Origin: Streptomyces antioxidans
Lineage (GTDB): Bacteria > Actinomycetota > Actinomycetes > Streptomycetales > Streptomycetaceae
NCBI RefSeq assembly: GCF_000968685.2
Contig: NZ_LAKD02000102.1
Location: forward strand, 124,001 to 188,000
Length of the DNA stretch: 64,000 nt
Direction of reading: 5' to 3'
The translations under genes and the position numbers were made by a program. The notes beneath the pieces are model-generated. The model was not told the DNA's origin, made no database searches, and saw only the letters and a list, made by a program, of their open reading frames with translations. Below are positions 49,985 through 58,970 of this stretch, piece by piece (the first letter of the stretch is position 1; each line of letters opens with the position of its first letter).

Positions 49985-51058
49985 ATGAACAGCCAGTTTC
50001 GGCGTGCCGTCCCGGCCGCCCTCCTCGGCTCACTGGCCTTGAGCGCGCTCGTCGGCTGTGGCGAGGACACCAAGAACGGCTCGGACTCCAAGACGGTCAC
50101 CCTGGTCACGCATGACTCGTTCGCGGCCTCCAAGGCGGTCCTCAAGGAGTTCACCAAGGAGACCGGCTACAAGGTGCGCGTGCAGGCCGGGGGCGACGCC
50201 GGAGCCGCCGTCAACCAGGCGATCCTGTCCAAGGGCCACCCCCAGGGCGATGTGTTCTTCGGTGTCGACAACACCCTGCTCTCCCGGGCGCTGGACAACG
50301 ACCTGTTCACCTCCTACACGGCGAAGGGCGTCGACAAGGTCCCGGCGGCCCTGCAGCTCGACCGGGCCAAGCACCGTGTCACGCCCGTCGACTTCGGCGA
50401 CATATGCGTCAATTACGACCGTAAGTACTTCGCCGACAAGAAGCTGACGCCGCCCCGGACGCTGGACGATCTGACCAAGCCCGCTTACGAGAACCTCCTC
50501 GTCACCGAGAACGCGGCCACCTCGTCCCCCGGTCTCGGCTTCCTCCTCGCCACGGCCGCGAAGTACGGCGACGACGGCTGGAAGGGCTACTGGAAGAAGC
50601 TGCGGGCCAACGGCGTTGAGGTCGTCGACGGCTGGGAGCAGGCGTATTACGACCGGTTCTCCGGCTCGGCGGGCGGCGGCAAGGGCGACCGGCCGCTCGT
50701 CGTCTCCTACGCCTCCAGCCCGCCCGCCGAGGTGGCCGACGCCAAGAGCAAGCCCGCGAAGGCCCCCACCGGGGTGGCGACGGGCACCTGCTTCCGGCAG
50801 GTGGAGTTCGCCGGGCTGCTGAACGGCGCGGGCAACACCAAGGGCGGCAAGGCGCTGCTGGACTTCCTGCTGAGCAAGCGGTTCCAGGAGGACGTCCCGC
50901 TGAACATGTACGTCAACCCGGCGCGCGAGGACGCCGAGCTGCCGGAGCTGTTTACCCGATACGGGGTCAGGATCGCCGACTCGGCCACCCTGGCGCCCCA
51001 GAGGATCGCCAAGAACCGTGAGCCGTGGGTCAAGACATGGTCCTCGCTGGTCCTGTAG
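49985..51058 (+). CDS. thiB: thiamine ABC transporter substrate-binding lipoprotein
   Basis: 357 residues. Lipoprotein signal with lipobox LSALVGC (Cys25). The body is a TbpA/ThiB-type periplasmic binding protein: VTLVTHDSFAASKAV, FFGVDNTLLSRAL and VVDGWEQAYYDRFSG. It captures thiamine or its phosphates at the cell surface for ThiP. It lies directly under the TPP riboswitch and overlaps thiP. Confidence 0.94.
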   Translation: MNSQFRRAVPAALLGSLALSALVGCGEDTKNGSDSKTVTLVTHDSFAASKAVLKEFTKETGYKVRVQAGGDAGAAVNQAILSKGHPQGDVFFGVDNTLLSRALDNDLFTSYTAKGVDKVPAALQLDRAKHRVTPVDFGDICVNYDRKYFADKKLTPPRTLDDLTKPAYENLLVTENAATSSPGLGFLLATAAKYGDDGWKGYWKKLRANGVEVVDGWEQAYYDRFSGSAGGGKGDRPLVVSYASSPPAEVADAKSKPAKAPTGVATGTCFRQVEFAGLLNGAGNTKGGKALLDFLLSKRFQEDVPLNMYVNPAREDAELPELFTRYGVRIADSATLAPQRIAKNREPWVKTWSSLVL

Positions 51059-52767
51059 AGCCCCGGGAGAACCGTAAGACGGCCGGCGGCCACCGTAAGG
51101 CTGCCACGGCGGACCGCGGCGGTCGTCGCGCGACGGCCTTCCGGCTCGCTCTGATGGCGGTGCCGCTCGCCTTCTTCGCGGTCTTCTTCGCCTATCCCGT
51201 GGCCGCCATCGTCACCCGGGGGCTGCGTGTCGGCGGGCGGTGGCGGTTCGGCCGGATCGCCGAGGTGGTGACCGATCCGGCGACGCTGGACGTCCTGTGG
51301 TTCACCTGCTGGCAGGCGGTCGCGTCGACCGCCCTCACGCTCGCGGTGGCGCTGCCCGGCGCCTATGTCTTCGCCCGCTTCGACTTCCCCGGCAAGGGGC
51401 TGCTGCGGGCCGTGGTGACCGTGCCGTTCGTCCTGCCGACCGTCGTCGCCGGATCGGCCTTCCTGGCCCTGCTCGGCCGGGGCGGGCTGCTGGACGGGCT
51501 GTGGGGGGTGCGGCTCGACACCTCCGTCTGGGCGATCCTCCTGGCCCATGTCTTCTTCAACTACGCGGTCGTCGTCAGGACCGTGGGCGGGCTGTGGGCC
51601 CAGCTCGACCCGCGCCAGGAGGAGGCCGCGCGGGTGCTCGGCGCGAGCCGGCTGTCGGCCTGGCGCCGGGTGACGCTGCCCGCCCTGGCGCCCGCCGTGG
51701 CTGCCGCCGCGCTGATGGTGTTCCTGTTCACCTTCACCTCCTTCGGCGTGATCCAGATCCTGGGCGGCCCCCGCTACGCCACTCTGGAGGTGGCGATCTA
51801 CCGGGAGACCGCGCAGCTGCTTGACCTCCCCACGGCCGCGGTGCTGACCCTCGTCCAGTTCGCCGCGGTCGCGGCCGTGTTGGCCCTGCACGCGTGGACC
51901 GTAAGGCGCCGCGAGAGCGCCCTGCGGCTCGTCGACCCGGGCCGCACCGCGCGCCGCCCGAAGGGCCCGGCCCAGTGGGCGCTGTTGTGGGGCGTGCTGG
52001 CGGTGGTCGCGCTGCTGATCGTCACTCCGCTCGCGGTGCTGGTGGAGCGCTCGCTGAACGGGCCGGACGGCTATGGCTTCACCTACTACGAGGCGTTGGG
52101 GTCGGCCGCCGACAGCGGGGGCACCTTCTTCGTGGCTCCCATGGAGGCCATCGGGAACTCCCTGGGGTACGCGGCGATCGCCACCGTCTTCGCCCTCGTC
52201 GTGGGCGGTCTCGCCGCCGCCGCGCTCACCCGTAGGGCGGGCAGGCTGGTGCGGGGCTTCGACGCCCTGCTGATGCTGCCGCTGGGCACCTCGGCCGTCA
52301 CCGTGGGATTCGGCTTCCTGATCGCCCTGGACGAGCCCCCGCTGGATCTGCGTGCCTCCTGGGTCCTGGTGCCGCTCGCCCAGGCCCTGGTGGGCGTGCC
52401 CTTCGTCGTACGGACCATGCTGCCGGTGCTGCGGGCGGTGGACCACCGGCTGCGGGAGGCGGCGGCCGTGCTCGGGGCGTCCCCGTGGCGGGTCTGGCGG
52501 GAGGTGGACCTGCCGCTGGTCGGGCGGGCCTTGGCGGTCGCGGCGGGCTTCGCGTTCGCCGTCTCCCTGGGCGAGTTCGGGGCGACGGTCTTCATCGCGC
52601 GGCCCGACCATCCGACCCTCCCGGTGGCCATCGCCCGCTTCCTGGGCCGGGCCGGACAGCTCACCTACGGGCAGGCGATGGCCCTGAGCACGATCCTGAT
52701 GCTGGTCTGCGCCGGATCCCTGCTGGCGCTCGAGCGCATCCGCACCGACCGTTCCGGAGAGTTCTGA
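51037..52767 (+). CDS. thiP: thiamine ABC transporter permease
   Basis: 576 residues forming a fused double permease of about 12 helices. Each half has an EAA loop that contacts the ATPase: EEAARVLGASRLSAWRRVTL and REAAAVLGASPWRVWREVDL. The halves are joined by a polar RRESALRLVDPGRTARRPK linker. ATG 51037 overlaps the thiB end by 22 bases; in-frame GTG 51025 is also possible. The stop is immediately followed by thiQ. Confidence 0.93.
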   Translation: MVLAGPVEPRENRKTAGGHRKAATADRGGRRATAFRLALMAVPLAFFAVFFAYPVAAIVTRGLRVGGRWRFGRIAEVVTDPATLDVLWFTCWQAVASTALTLAVALPGAYVFARFDFPGKGLLRAVVTVPFVLPTVVAGSAFLALLGRGGLLDGLWGVRLDTSVWAILLAHVFFNYAVVVRTVGGLWAQLDPRQEEAARVLGASRLSAWRRVTLPALAPAVAAAALMVFLFTFTSFGVIQILGGPRYATLEVAIYRETAQLLDLPTAAVLTLVQFAAVAAVLALHAWTVRRRESALRLVDPGRTARRPKGPAQWALLWGVLAVVALLIVTPLAVLVERSLNGPDGYGFTYYEALGSAADSGGTFFVAPMEAIGNSLGYAAIATVFALVVGGLAAAALTRRAGRLVRGFDALLMLPLGTSAVTVGFGFLIALDEPPLDLRASWVLVPLAQALVGVPFVVRTMLPVLRAVDHRLREAAAVLGASPWRVWREVDLPLVGRALAVAAGFAFAVSLGEFGATVFIARPDHPTLPVAIARFLGRAGQLTYGQAMALSTILMLVCAGSLLALERIRTDRSGEF

Positions 52768-53805
52768 ATGACGCTGCTGCGACTGGACGAGGTGACCGTA
52801 AGGTTCGGCCGGCGCGACGCGCTGGACACCGTGGACCTGGAGGTCGCCGAGCACGAGACGGTCTGTGTGCTGGGGCCGAGCGGAAGCGGCAAGTCCACCA
52901 TGCTGCGCGTGGTGGCCGGGCTGCAGCGCCCCGACGCCGGCCGGGTGTGGCTCGCCGGGGTCGACCAGAGCGGGGTGCCCACACACCGGCGCGGCCTGGG
53001 GCTGATGTTCCAGGACCACCAGCTGTTCCCGCAGCGGGACGTGGGCGGCAACGTCGCCTTCGGGCTGCGGATGCGCGGGGTGGGCCGCGTGGAGGCGGAC
53101 CGCCGGGTCGCCGAACTGCTTGAGCTGGTGGGGCTGCCGGGCGCCCAGCGCCGCCCCGTCGACTCGCTCTCCGGTGGTGAGCAGCAGCGGGTGGCGCTCG
53201 CCCGCGCGCTGGCGCCGCGCCCCAAGCTGCTGATGCTGGACGAGCCGCTGGGCCAGCTTGACCGGGGGCTGCGGGAGCGGCTGGTGGTGGAGCTCCGCGA
53301 GCTCTTCGCGCGGCTGGGCACCACGGTCCTCGCGGTCACCCACGACCAGGGGGAGGCGTTCGCGCTCGCGGACCGGGTGGTGGTGATGGAGAACGGCCGG
53401 ATCGCCCAGACCGGCACCCCGCTGGAGGTGTGGCAGCGGCCCGCCACCGAGTTCGTCGCGCGATTCCTCGGCTTCGACAATGTGGTCGAGGCGATCGTGC
53501 ACGGCGAGGTCGCCGACACCGTCTGGGGCAAGCTGCCCGTGCCGCCCGGCTCCCGGCCGGGCCCCGGCAGGCTGCTGGTCCGCCCGGCCGGGGTGCGGCT
53601 GACGGACCCCGGGGAGGGGCTGGCGTGCACCGTGGCGGCGCGCACCTTCCGCGGCGACCATGTGGCGCTCATCCTGCGGCTGTCGGATCCGGTCGCGCCG
53701 CGCCTGGAGGCGTCCTGCGCCCTGCGGGACGCCCCTGAGGCCGGGGCCCGGGTCGGGGCGGCCATCGACCCGGCCGATGTGGTGCTCCTGGACCCCGAAC
53801 CCTGA
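52768..53805 (+). CDS. thiQ: thiamine-type ABC transporter ATP-binding protein
   Basis: 345 residues: Walker A GPSGSGKST, Q-loop MFQDHQLFPQRDV, signature LSGGEQQRVALARALA, Walker B LLMLDEPLGQLD and H-loop VTHDQGEAF. The C-terminal ~100 residues form a TOBE-like regulatory domain, longer than E. coli ThiQ. Zero spacing from thiP and the upstream riboswitch support thiamine uptake. Confidence 0.92.
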   Translation: MTLLRLDEVTVRFGRRDALDTVDLEVAEHETVCVLGPSGSGKSTMLRVVAGLQRPDAGRVWLAGVDQSGVPTHRRGLGLMFQDHQLFPQRDVGGNVAFGLRMRGVGRVEADRRVAELLELVGLPGAQRRPVDSLSGGEQQRVALARALAPRPKLLMLDEPLGQLDRGLRERLVVELRELFARLGTTVLAVTHDQGEAFALADRVVVMENGRIAQTGTPLEVWQRPATEFVARFLGFDNVVEAIVHGEVADTVWGKLPVPPGSRPGPGRLLVRPAGVRLTDPGEGLACTVAARTFRGDHVALILRLSDPVAPRLEASCALRDAPEAGARVGAAIDPADVVLLDPEP

Positions 53806-53847
53806 CGCCGGGGCTCCCTTGGCCCTCGGCGTTTCCTTGACGCCCGC

Positions 53848-54945
53848 TCAGCCCAGCATCGACAGCAGGGCTTCGGGTGCCTCGTCCACCGAGTCCACCA
53901 GAGCGATGCGGGCCTTCATGGACCGTCCCTCCGCGAGCGCTTCGAGGAGCGGCCAGGTCGGCAGCCGCCGGGTCCAGTGGTCCCGGTCAACCAGCACCAT
54001 CTGGGTCGGCTCACCGCGTGACTCGTAGTAGTTCGGCGTGGCGTTGTCGAAGATCTCCTGGACGGTCCCGGCGGCGCCCGGCAGGAAGACCACGCCCGCG
54101 GTCGAGCGGGCCAGCAGCCCGTCCTCGCGGGTGGCGTTGGCGAAGTACTTGGCGATGTGCGAGGCGAACGCGTTCGGCGGCTCGTGTCCGTAGAACCAGG
54201 TGGGGATGCCGACCGACGCCCCGCCGTCCGGCCAGCGCTCGCGCACCGCGAAGGCGGCCTCGGCCCAGGCACCGATGGACGGCCGGAAGGAGGGTGTCTT
54301 GCCGACCAGTTCGAGCGCCTCGTCCAGCACCGCGTCCTCGTGCGGGGCCGTGTAGGCGCCGAGGTTCGCGGCCTCCATCGCGCCCGGCCCGCCGCCCGTC
54401 GCGACCGTGACACCGGCCCGCGCCAGGGCCCGGCCGAGCCGTGCGGCGCCAGCGAACCCTTCGGAGCCGCGCTCCAGGGCGTGGCCGCCCATCACGCCCA
54501 CCACCCGCGTCCCGACGAGGAATTCGTCGAGGGCGTCGGAGACCGCGTCGTCGTGGATGGAGCGCAGCATCGAGGCGAAGATGTCGCCGTCGGTCTTGGT
54601 CCGCTGGAACCAGGCGTAGGCGAGCGCGTCCGGCGTCCGCGCATAACCGTGTTCCGTGAGGCCCGTGAAGAGCTCCGCGGAGGAGTAGAGGGTGCCGCGG
54701 TACGGATCGAACGGCAGATCCGGCACCGGTGGGAACACCAGCGCGCCCCCGGCCCGGACCTTCGCCGCCGCTTCGGTCTCCATCGGGCAGCCGAGGAAGA
54801 CGGCTTCGCTGGTGTCGGTGGAGAGGAGCGCGGCCGTACGGCCTGTCAGGTCCACGGACTGGACCCGGAACCCGGCCAGCGTGCCGCGGGCGACGACGTG
54901 GTCGAACTCCTCGATGGACTCTATTTCCCGGTCTGGTTCCTGCAC
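53848..54945 (-). CDS. LOG-family (Rossmann, lysine-decarboxylase-like) protein
   Basis: 365 residues. The C-terminal ~230 residues are LOG-like, with VVGVMGGHALERG, VATGGGPGAMEAANLGAY and VVFLPGAAGTVQEIFDN, corresponding to the PGGxGTxxE active-site motif of cytokinin-riboside 5'-monophosphate phosphoribohydrolases. Here the motif reads PGAAGTVQE, a Gly-to-Ala change. The first ~130 residues (FRVQSVDLTGRTAALLSTD...) form an extra domain not found in short LOGs. The substrate, probably a nucleoside monophosphate, is unproven. GTG 54945 start. Convergent with thiQ. Confidence 0.85.
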   Translation of the reverse strand: MQEPDREIESIEEFDHVVARGTLAGFRVQSVDLTGRTAALLSTDTSEAVFLGCPMETEAAAKVRAGGALVFPPVPDLPFDPYRGTLYSSAELFTGLTEHGYARTPDALAYAWFQRTKTDGDIFASMLRSIHDDAVSDALDEFLVGTRVVGVMGGHALERGSEGFAGAARLGRALARAGVTVATGGGPGAMEAANLGAYTAPHEDAVLDEALELVGKTPSFRPSIGAWAEAAFAVRERWPDGGASVGIPTWFYGHEPPNAFASHIAKYFANATREDGLLARSTAGVVFLPGAAGTVQEIFDNATPNYYESRGEPTQMVLVDRDHWTRRLPTWPLLEALAEGRSMKARIALVDSVDEAPEALLSMLG

Positions 54946-55050
54946 GCCGACATGCTAATCACACCGGAGGTGGGGGGCTGTGGATAGCGGCGAACATGAC
55001 CGAGCCGCTTCACCGCACAATCCAGGCATGAACACAGACATCCGGGATTT

Positions 55051-56307
55051 TCAGCGGTGGAACGGCATCGCGGTGAGCTGCGCCACCACCCACACCAGCG
55101 GCACCAGGAGCGCCAGCAGGGCCGTCGTGCGCAGCGCGGCCGCCCCGCGGAGCAGTCGGGCCGGGGCGCCGAGGCGGACCAGGGCGGACGTCGTGCGCTC
55201 GCGCGCGCTCCTCGCTTCCACGACCGCGGTCAGGGTGGTGGCCGCGGCGCACAGCGTGACCAGGGCCGCGCCCAGACCGGTGAGCGGGCCGAAGGCATGG
55301 GCCCCGGACGGCCCGGAGACCCTTCCGTACAGTTCGAGGACGGTGCATCCGGCGGCGGCCAGGGCGCACAGCGCGCCGACCGGGCGTCCGATCAGCCCGG
55401 CCTCCTGCTGGAGCATCCGCCCGGCCAGCAGCCGCAGTACGCCCGGCCGCCCGACGGCCAGCAGCCTGCCGCACAGATGGGTGAGGCCGGGCCCGGCCAG
55501 CACCAGCCCGAGCGCCGCCAGCGCCCACCCGCCCACCACACCGGGCGGGTTGCCACCGAGCCGCCCCGGCACGGCGAGCAGGGCGTCGGGGCGCGGGGGT
55601 GCGTTACCGCTCGCGTACGCCTGCAGGGCGAGTCCGGCCGCGGTCAGTGCGATGCCCCAGGGAAGTCCGGAGGTCGCCTGGTGGGGCCGGGGTGCGACCG
55701 GTCCCGTCACCACGGTGGGCCGGGCCGGGGCCGCCGGGCGGCGAGCGCCCCGTGGACCGATGACCGGGTGGTGGGCCGCGCTCGGCTGCCGGGGCCACAG
55801 CCCGGCCGCACATGCCGCGCCCACCACCACGGGGACGACGGCGAGCAGTGTGACCGTCCCGGCCAAGGGCAGTGATCGGCCGCCGCCGAGCTGTCGGTCT
55901 GCCGCCCCGCTTCCGGCCCAGTCCAGCCAGGAGCCGCCGAGATCGCCGCGTAGATGCAGGAAGACGAGCAGCGCCAGCACACCGCCGAGCGCACAGGCGG
56001 CCGCCATCGAGACCGCCGCGAGCAGCGCCGCCCTGGCCGGGCCGACTCCGGCCGCCGCAAAACCGGGGCCAGGGCCGGTGCTGGGGTCGGCGCGGCCCAC
56101 GGCGATGGCCAGTTGGACGGTCGCGGTCAGCGGTACGAGACACCACAGCAGCCGCCCCACCGCGCCCTGCGCGTCGTCCGGATGGCCCGAGGCGAATCCG
56201 AGGGCGCTCAGCAGCAGAAAGCTCGCCCCCGCCGCCGCGACGGTGACCAGCGACCGCCGCAGCAGCACCGACGGGCGGGCGCCGCGGACTAGGCGGAGGC
56301 TGAGCAC
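55051..56307 (-). CDS. ABC transporter permease-like integral membrane protein
   Basis: 418 residues with about ten hydrophobic segments and short Arg/Pro-rich loops; the start LRLVRGARPSVLLRR resembles FtsX/MacB-type or antibiotic-export permeases, but no clear FtsX domain is visible. It is encoded 19 bases inside the end of the ATPase gene, so the two form one exporter. GTG 56307 start. Substrate unknown. It ends close to the LOG-family gene, which reads the same way. Confidence 0.75.
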   Translation of the reverse strand: MLSLRLVRGARPSVLLRRSLVTVAAAGASFLLLSALGFASGHPDDAQGAVGRLLWCLVPLTATVQLAIAVGRADPSTGPGPGFAAAGVGPARAALLAAVSMAAACALGGVLALLVFLHLRGDLGGSWLDWAGSGAADRQLGGGRSLPLAGTVTLLAVVPVVVGAACAAGLWPRQPSAAHHPVIGPRGARRPAAPARPTVVTGPVAPRPHQATSGLPWGIALTAAGLALQAYASGNAPPRPDALLAVPGRLGGNPPGVVGGWALAALGLVLAGPGLTHLCGRLLAVGRPGVLRLLAGRMLQQEAGLIGRPVGALCALAAAGCTVLELYGRVSGPSGAHAFGPLTGLGAALVTLCAAATTLTAVVEARSARERTTSALVRLGAPARLLRGAAALRTTALLALLVPLVWVVAQLTAMPFHR

Positions 56308-57023
56308 GCGGTCCTGCCTTCCGCCTCGGAGGGGTCCGAGCCCACTCGGCGCCCGTCGAGCAGGGCGACGGTGTGGTCGGCGAGGGTGGCCACCTCCTGG
56401 TCATGTGTCGCGAGGACCACGGTGATGCCGTGGGTGCGGGCCGCCGAGGTGAGGGTGCGCAGCACCTGGGCGCGGTCGGTCTGGTGCAGCGGGGCGGTGG
56501 GCTCGTCGGCGAAGAGCACGCTGGGCCCGGCGGCCAGCGCGCGGGCGATCGCGACCCGCTGGCGTTGTGACTGCAGCAGCGCGGCGGGCCGTGCCCGGGC
56601 GCACTCGCCGACGTCGAGCCGGTCCAGCCATTCGCATGCGGCGCTTTTCGCGGCGCGCCGCCCGGTGCCGCGCAGCATCAGGGCGAGCGCGGCGTTCTCC
56701 CAGGCGTTGAGTTCGGGGACGAGCTGGGGTTCGGTGCCGATCCAACCGAAGTGCTCGCGCCGCAGCCGTTCGAGACCGAGGGGAGGGAGGGAGTGCACGG
56801 GGACGCCCTTGAACCACACCTCCCCGCTGTCCGGGACGAGTTGGCCCGCCAAGGAGGCGAGAAGGGTGGTCTTGCCACAGCCGCGCGGACCGGTGACGGC
56901 GACGATCTCACCCTCCCGGGCGCGGAGTGAAACCCCGATGAGGGCGGGCGAACCGCCATAGGCGTATGACACGGTGCGTGCCGCGAGCATGTCGTCGTCC
57001 GGCGGAGCCACCATCCCGAGCAC
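56289..57023 (-). CDS. ABC transporter ATP-binding protein with degenerate signature motif
   Basis: 244 residues: Walker A GPRGCGKTTLLASLAG, Q-loop IGTEPQLVPELNAW, Walker B SVLFADEPTAPLH, D-loop region and H-loop LATHDQEVATLADH. At the signature position it has LLQSQRQRVAIARALA instead of LSGGQ, so the residue contacting ATP phosphate is altered. It is of the LolD/MacB type and partners the downstream permease. Start GTG 57023; ATG 57014 is an alternative. A twin palindrome lies about 130-180 bases upstream. Confidence 0.85.
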   Translation of the reverse strand: MLGMVAPPDDDMLAARTVSYAYGGSPALIGVSLRAREGEIVAVTGPRGCGKTTLLASLAGQLVPDSGEVWFKGVPVHSLPPLGLERLRREHFGWIGTEPQLVPELNAWENAALALMLRGTGRRAAKSAACEWLDRLDVGECARARPAALLQSQRQRVAIARALAAGPSVLFADEPTAPLHQTDRAQVLRTLTSAARTHGITVVLATHDQEVATLADHTVALLDGRRVGSDPSEAEGRTACSASA

Positions 57024-57152
57024 CTCGCCTTACCTGCGACCGTCTCGTTCCCCCGGTTGGGTGAACGAGCGCGGAGCCAATGGGTCACTGGCACGGTAAG
57101 GACTCGGGTGGGGGCCCGCGTCCAGGCTCGGCGCGGGTGGCGCCCATTTCCT

Positions 57153-57201
57153 CCGATCAGCCCTGATCGGGGTCGGGTTCCGATCAGCGCTGATCGGAAC
57201 C
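57153..57201. promoter_or_regulatory. two near-identical 18-bp palindromes
   Basis: CCGATCAGCCCTGATCGG (57153-57170) and CCGATCAGCGCTGATCGG (57180-57197) differ at one base and are 27 bases apart; the second is the centre of a perfect 26-bp palindrome (57176-57201). They lie between the ThDP enzyme stop and the ABC ATPase start on the same strand, so they could be an operator pair for the transporter or a terminator. The duplicated sequence favours protein binding. Confidence 0.65.
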
Positions 57202-58917
57202 GGGGGCGGGGTCGCCGCCGGGACCAGGAGCGCCATTGGGACCAGGGCCGGGGCCGCTTTCGGGGCCGGGGCTGCCGCTTTCGGTGAGTCGGTCGAGGTG
57301 GGTGGGCGCGAACATCCGCAGGAGCGCGGGCAGTACCACGACCGAGGGCCCGGGGGCCGCGAGGGCGTCGGCGAGGTCCGCGCGCAGCCGCTCGGGTGTG
57401 GTACGGGCCGCCGGGACGCCGAAGGACTCGGCTAGTGCGACGAAGTCCGGGCGGGACAGTTCGGTGGCGGTCGCCTCGCCGAACGTGTCCGTCATGTACT
57501 CGCGCAGGATGCCGTAGCCGCCGTCGTCCACGATCAACCAGGTGATGGGGAGTTGATACTGATGAGCGGTCGCGAGTTCGGCGATCGAGTACATGGCGCC
57601 GCCGTCGCCCGACACGGCCAGCACCGGCCGGGCGCGGTCCGCGGCGGCGGCCCCGAGGGCGGCCGGGAAGCCGTAGCCGAGGCCGCCCGCGCCCTGCGCC
57701 GAGTGCAGGGCGCCCGCGCGGGGATCGAAGGCGGACCAGGCCCAGTAGGCGAGGATCGTCATGTCCCAGAAGCTGGGGGAGTCATCGGGGAGCGCGTCCC
57801 GCACCGCGCCCAGCACCCGCCGCTCCAGCTCCAGGCCCTGTGCGTCGATCCGCTCCCGCACCCGGGTGAGCAGCCCGGCCGCGGCCTTGGCCGCCGTGCC
57901 CGGCGGGCGGGGCGTGATCGCCTCGGCGAGGGCGGCCAGCGCCTCGCGGGCGTCGGCGTGGATGCCGAGCGCCGGGTGGTTGGACTCCAGCTTCCCGAGG
58001 TCGGCCTCGATCTGGACGAGACGGCCCCGCGGGCGGAACGTGTGGTAGTTGGAGGAGAGCTCACCGAGTCCGGAGCCGACGACCAACAGGACATCGGCGT
58101 CCTCCAGGAACGCGGTGGTGTGCGCGTCCTCCAGCCAGGACTGGAGCGAGAGCGGATGGTCCCACGGGAATGCGCCCTTGCCGCCGAAGGTCATCGCCAC
58201 GGGCGCGTCCAGCGCCTCGGCCAGTGCCCGCAGCTCCTGCCGCGCCCCGGCGCGCACCACTCCGCCCCCGGCCAGGATCACCGGACGCTCGGCGGCGTTC
58301 AGCAGCCTCGTGGCCTTCGCCGTCAGCTCGGGCCGGGGTGGCAGCGGCCGGGGCTCGGCCCGCAGCGAGGCCACCGGCGGAACGGAGACCGGTGCGAGCA
58401 GCACATCCTGCGGGATCTCCAGCCACACCGGCCCGGCGGGGGCCTCCAGTGCGGAGGCCCAGGCGGCGGCGACCGCGGAGGGGATCTGGGAGGCGGTACG
58501 GACCGGGTGGACGGACTTCACGACATCGCGGAACGACGCCTGCTGGTTGACGAGTTCATGGAGATAGCCCTTGCGCCCACCGCCGAGCCCCGCCGTCGGC
58601 ACCTGGCTGCCGATGGCGAGGACGGGCGCGGAGGCCGCCGCCGACTCCTGCAGCGCGGCGAGCGTCATGAGCGCCCCCGGCCCGGTGGACACCAGCAGCG
58701 GGGCGACCGTGCCGGTCACACGCGCGAAGGCGTCGGCGGCGAACCCGGCGTTGTTCTCCACCCGCAGTCCCACATAGGCCAGCCCGGACCGCCGCAGCGC
58801 GTCGAACGCCCCGAGGGCGTGCTGTCCGGGAAGCCCGAACACGGTGCTCGCCCCGAGCGCGGTGAGGGACTCCACGACGAGATCGCCGCCGTGACGCGCG
58901 CGCTGTGCGGTGGGCAT
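57184..58917 (-). CDS. thiamine-diphosphate-dependent enzyme (acetolactate synthase/benzoylformate decarboxylase superfamily)
   Basis: 577 residues in three ThDP-fold domains. The N-terminal pyrimidine-binding domain has the conserved Glu in RVENNAGFAADAFARVTG. The middle domain is Rossmann-like (PVILAGGGVVRAGA). The C-terminal pyrophosphate domain has GDGGAMYSIAELATAH and then VDDGGYGILRE, the GDG...N-type Mg-binding motif with D-D in place of the usual N-N. The last ~35 residues are Gly/Pro-rich. The substrate is not evident. It follows the symporter gene by 53 bases and is likely co-transcribed. Confidence 0.88.
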   Translation of the reverse strand: MPTAQRARHGGDLVVESLTALGASTVFGLPGQHALGAFDALRRSGLAYVGLRVENNAGFAADAFARVTGTVAPLLVSTGPGALMTLAALQESAAASAPVLAIGSQVPTAGLGGGRKGYLHELVNQQASFRDVVKSVHPVRTASQIPSAVAAAWASALEAPAGPVWLEIPQDVLLAPVSVPPVASLRAEPRPLPPRPELTAKATRLLNAAERPVILAGGGVVRAGARQELRALAEALDAPVAMTFGGKGAFPWDHPLSLQSWLEDAHTTAFLEDADVLLVVGSGLGELSSNYHTFRPRGRLVQIEADLGKLESNHPALGIHADAREALAALAEAITPRPPGTAAKAAAGLLTRVRERIDAQGLELERRVLGAVRDALPDDSPSFWDMTILAYWAWSAFDPRAGALHSAQGAGGLGYGFPAALGAAAADRARPVLAVSGDGGAMYSIAELATAHQYQLPITWLIVDDGGYGILREYMTDTFGEATATELSRPDFVALAESFGVPAARTTPERLRADLADALAAPGPSVVVLPALLRMFAPTHLDRLTESGSPGPESGPGPGPNGAPGPGGDPAPGSDQR

Positions 58918-58970
58918 GGGTGGGTGCCTTTCTGATGATGCGTTGCCAAGAGAGCGAGGGTGTTGTGGTG

